Shown one piece after another: positions 48,524 through 49,107 of a DNA stretch of 49,107 nt; within the stretch, counting starts at the first letter, position 1, and each line of letters starts with the position of its first letter. Below the pieces are notes generated by a model that saw only the letters and a program-made list of their open reading frames with translations, was not told the DNA's origin and ran no database searches. A program made the position numbers and the translations under genes. This DNA comes from a bacterium (GTDB lineage: Bacteria; Ratteibacteria; UBA8468; B48-G9; DSTR01): assembly GCA_029551285.1 (NCBI GenBank), contig JAKPFT010000012.1:1-49107 (forward strand), given 5' to 3'.

Positions 48524-49107
48524 TCAATGGTTTTGCAAGTTCTTATCTGTTCCCCTTCCTCCCCCGCTGTCAAAAAAGGAAGGGGACAGCTGGCGAACGA
48601 TTTGCGAAGGCACAGTTACAAGACAAGACGAAAAGCGGACGCGCTCGGTAAGCGGACCGGGCAATTCCATCCGGGACGCAATACCTTACTCGGCGGTGTC
48701 TGAGCTCGCCACCGGGCGAATGAGTTCGCACCAGCAACCGATTTCGGCGTAGTCCTTGTCTGTGCCGAAGCACTCTGAGTGAGCCAGTTTGTTCCCTTTC
48801 TTTTCATTCCTCTTTTATTCCTTTTTTGGTTCTGCCTGTCCTTGTCTCTCTCCCTATCCTTCCCAGTGTGTCAGAAAAGGAAGGGGACAGCTGGCGAACG
48901 ATTTGCGAAGGCACAGTTACAAGACAAGACGAAAAGCGGCAGCGTTCGGTAAGCGGACCGGGCAATTCCATCCGGGACGCAATACCTTACTCGGCGGTGT
49001 CTGAATTCGCCACCTGGCGAATGAGTTCGCCGAGCGACCGATTTCGGCGTAGTCCTTGTCTGTGCCGGAGCATTCTGAGTGAGCCAGTTTGTTCCCTTTC
49101 TTTTCAT
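48524..49107 (-). repeat. Right tandem array of the ~300-bp structured repeat (1 full + 1 partial unit)
   Basis: Units start (in reverse) at 48568-48868 (301 bp, complete) and 48869-49107 (truncated by the window end). They are the reverse complement of the left array; the linker at 48807-48868 matches 71-131 nearly base for base. Copy 48869-49107 keeps the 78-codon frame with four changed residues relative to the left copy, while copy 48568-48868 has the frame broken, supporting a non-coding repeat. The alternative-hairpin core is conserved: TTCGCC, GGCGAA, TTCGCC with short spacers in 48869-49107, and the same with slightly weaker outer arms in the other copy. Homology extends past the unit to 48524. 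Confidence 0.9.

Noticed and set aside
1..49107. Circular plasmid or phage genome because both ends share a repeat
   Set aside because: The two arrays are inverted relative to each other, not a direct overlap, and the window has chromosomal core genes (rpoD, dnaG, rpsP); a break at a dispersed repeat is simpler.

Overview
The window looks like one piece of a chromosome from an uncultured diderm (Gram-negative-type) bacterium. It carries core genes (dnaG-rpoD, rpsP-trmD-rplS, comM, signal peptidase I, a tRNA-Arg). It also carries an unusually dense set of carbohydrate genes of the kind common in PVC-like, Omnitrophota-like and similar uncultured polysaccharide degraders. A putative MliC-type lipoprotein and several exported proteins support a cell envelope with a periplasm. 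I cannot assign a phylum from the sequence alone. Both ends run out inside copies of the same ~300-bp tandem repeat, in opposite orientations, so the ends are probably assembly breaks at a dispersed repeat.

Layout. 1-411: repeat array (+). 441-1451: pdxA. 1438-5861 (minus): four-gene sugar operon, Gfo/Idh/MocA oxidoreductase, SDR, LsrG-like monooxygenase, GH95-like glycosidase. 5969-10402 (plus): MliC-like lipoprotein, an unknown protein with a possible C-terminal carbohydrate-binding module, a heparinase II/III-like lyase and a GDPD phosphodiesterase. 11109-16165 (plus): GH28-like hydrolase, two sugar-phosphate-isomerase TIM barrels, an MscS channel and a UroD-like protein. 16166-16964: a scar holding a gutted sulfatase and the truncated start of a DUF4838/CBM9 protein. 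18956-21988: pectate-lyase-like beta-helix, a xylose-isomerase-like enzyme, a stand-alone CBM9-like protein.

22019-26320 is a housekeeping block: lepB, divergent from dnaG-rpoD-MBL hydrolase. 26328-34228 holds a second UroD-like protein, a GAF histidine kinase, an amidohydrolase, an LhgO-like FAD oxidoreductase, a zinc alcohol dehydrogenase, an exported PDZ protein and a small Cys-rich protein. 34237-34620 is degenerate and includes a second sulfatase remnant. 34624-37832 (minus) is rpsP-trmD-rplS-yraN-comM, compact and lacking rimM, khpA and rnhB. 37884-42117 (minus) is a tightly coupled operon: CoaC-like flavoprotein, class III aminotransferase, M20 peptidase, Gfo/Idh/MocA oxidoreductase. 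Then come a lipoate/octanoyl transferase, tRNA-Arg(CCU), an MFS exporter, a neutral-ceramidase-like protein and an exported VIT-vWA protein before the right repeat array.

Inference on how it works together: the left 22 kb reads as a plant- or algal-polysaccharide (uronate-, fucose- or rhamnose-containing) utilisation island, with lyases and hydrolases, CBM proteins, and isomerases and dehydrogenases for unusual sugars. Two independent sulfatase remnants suggest the lineage once handled sulfated glycans and is losing that ability. The least explained items are the 300-bp repeat with its alternative-hairpin core, the CoaC-like/aminotransferase/M20/Gfo operon, and the xylose-isomerase relative with a changed metal ligand.
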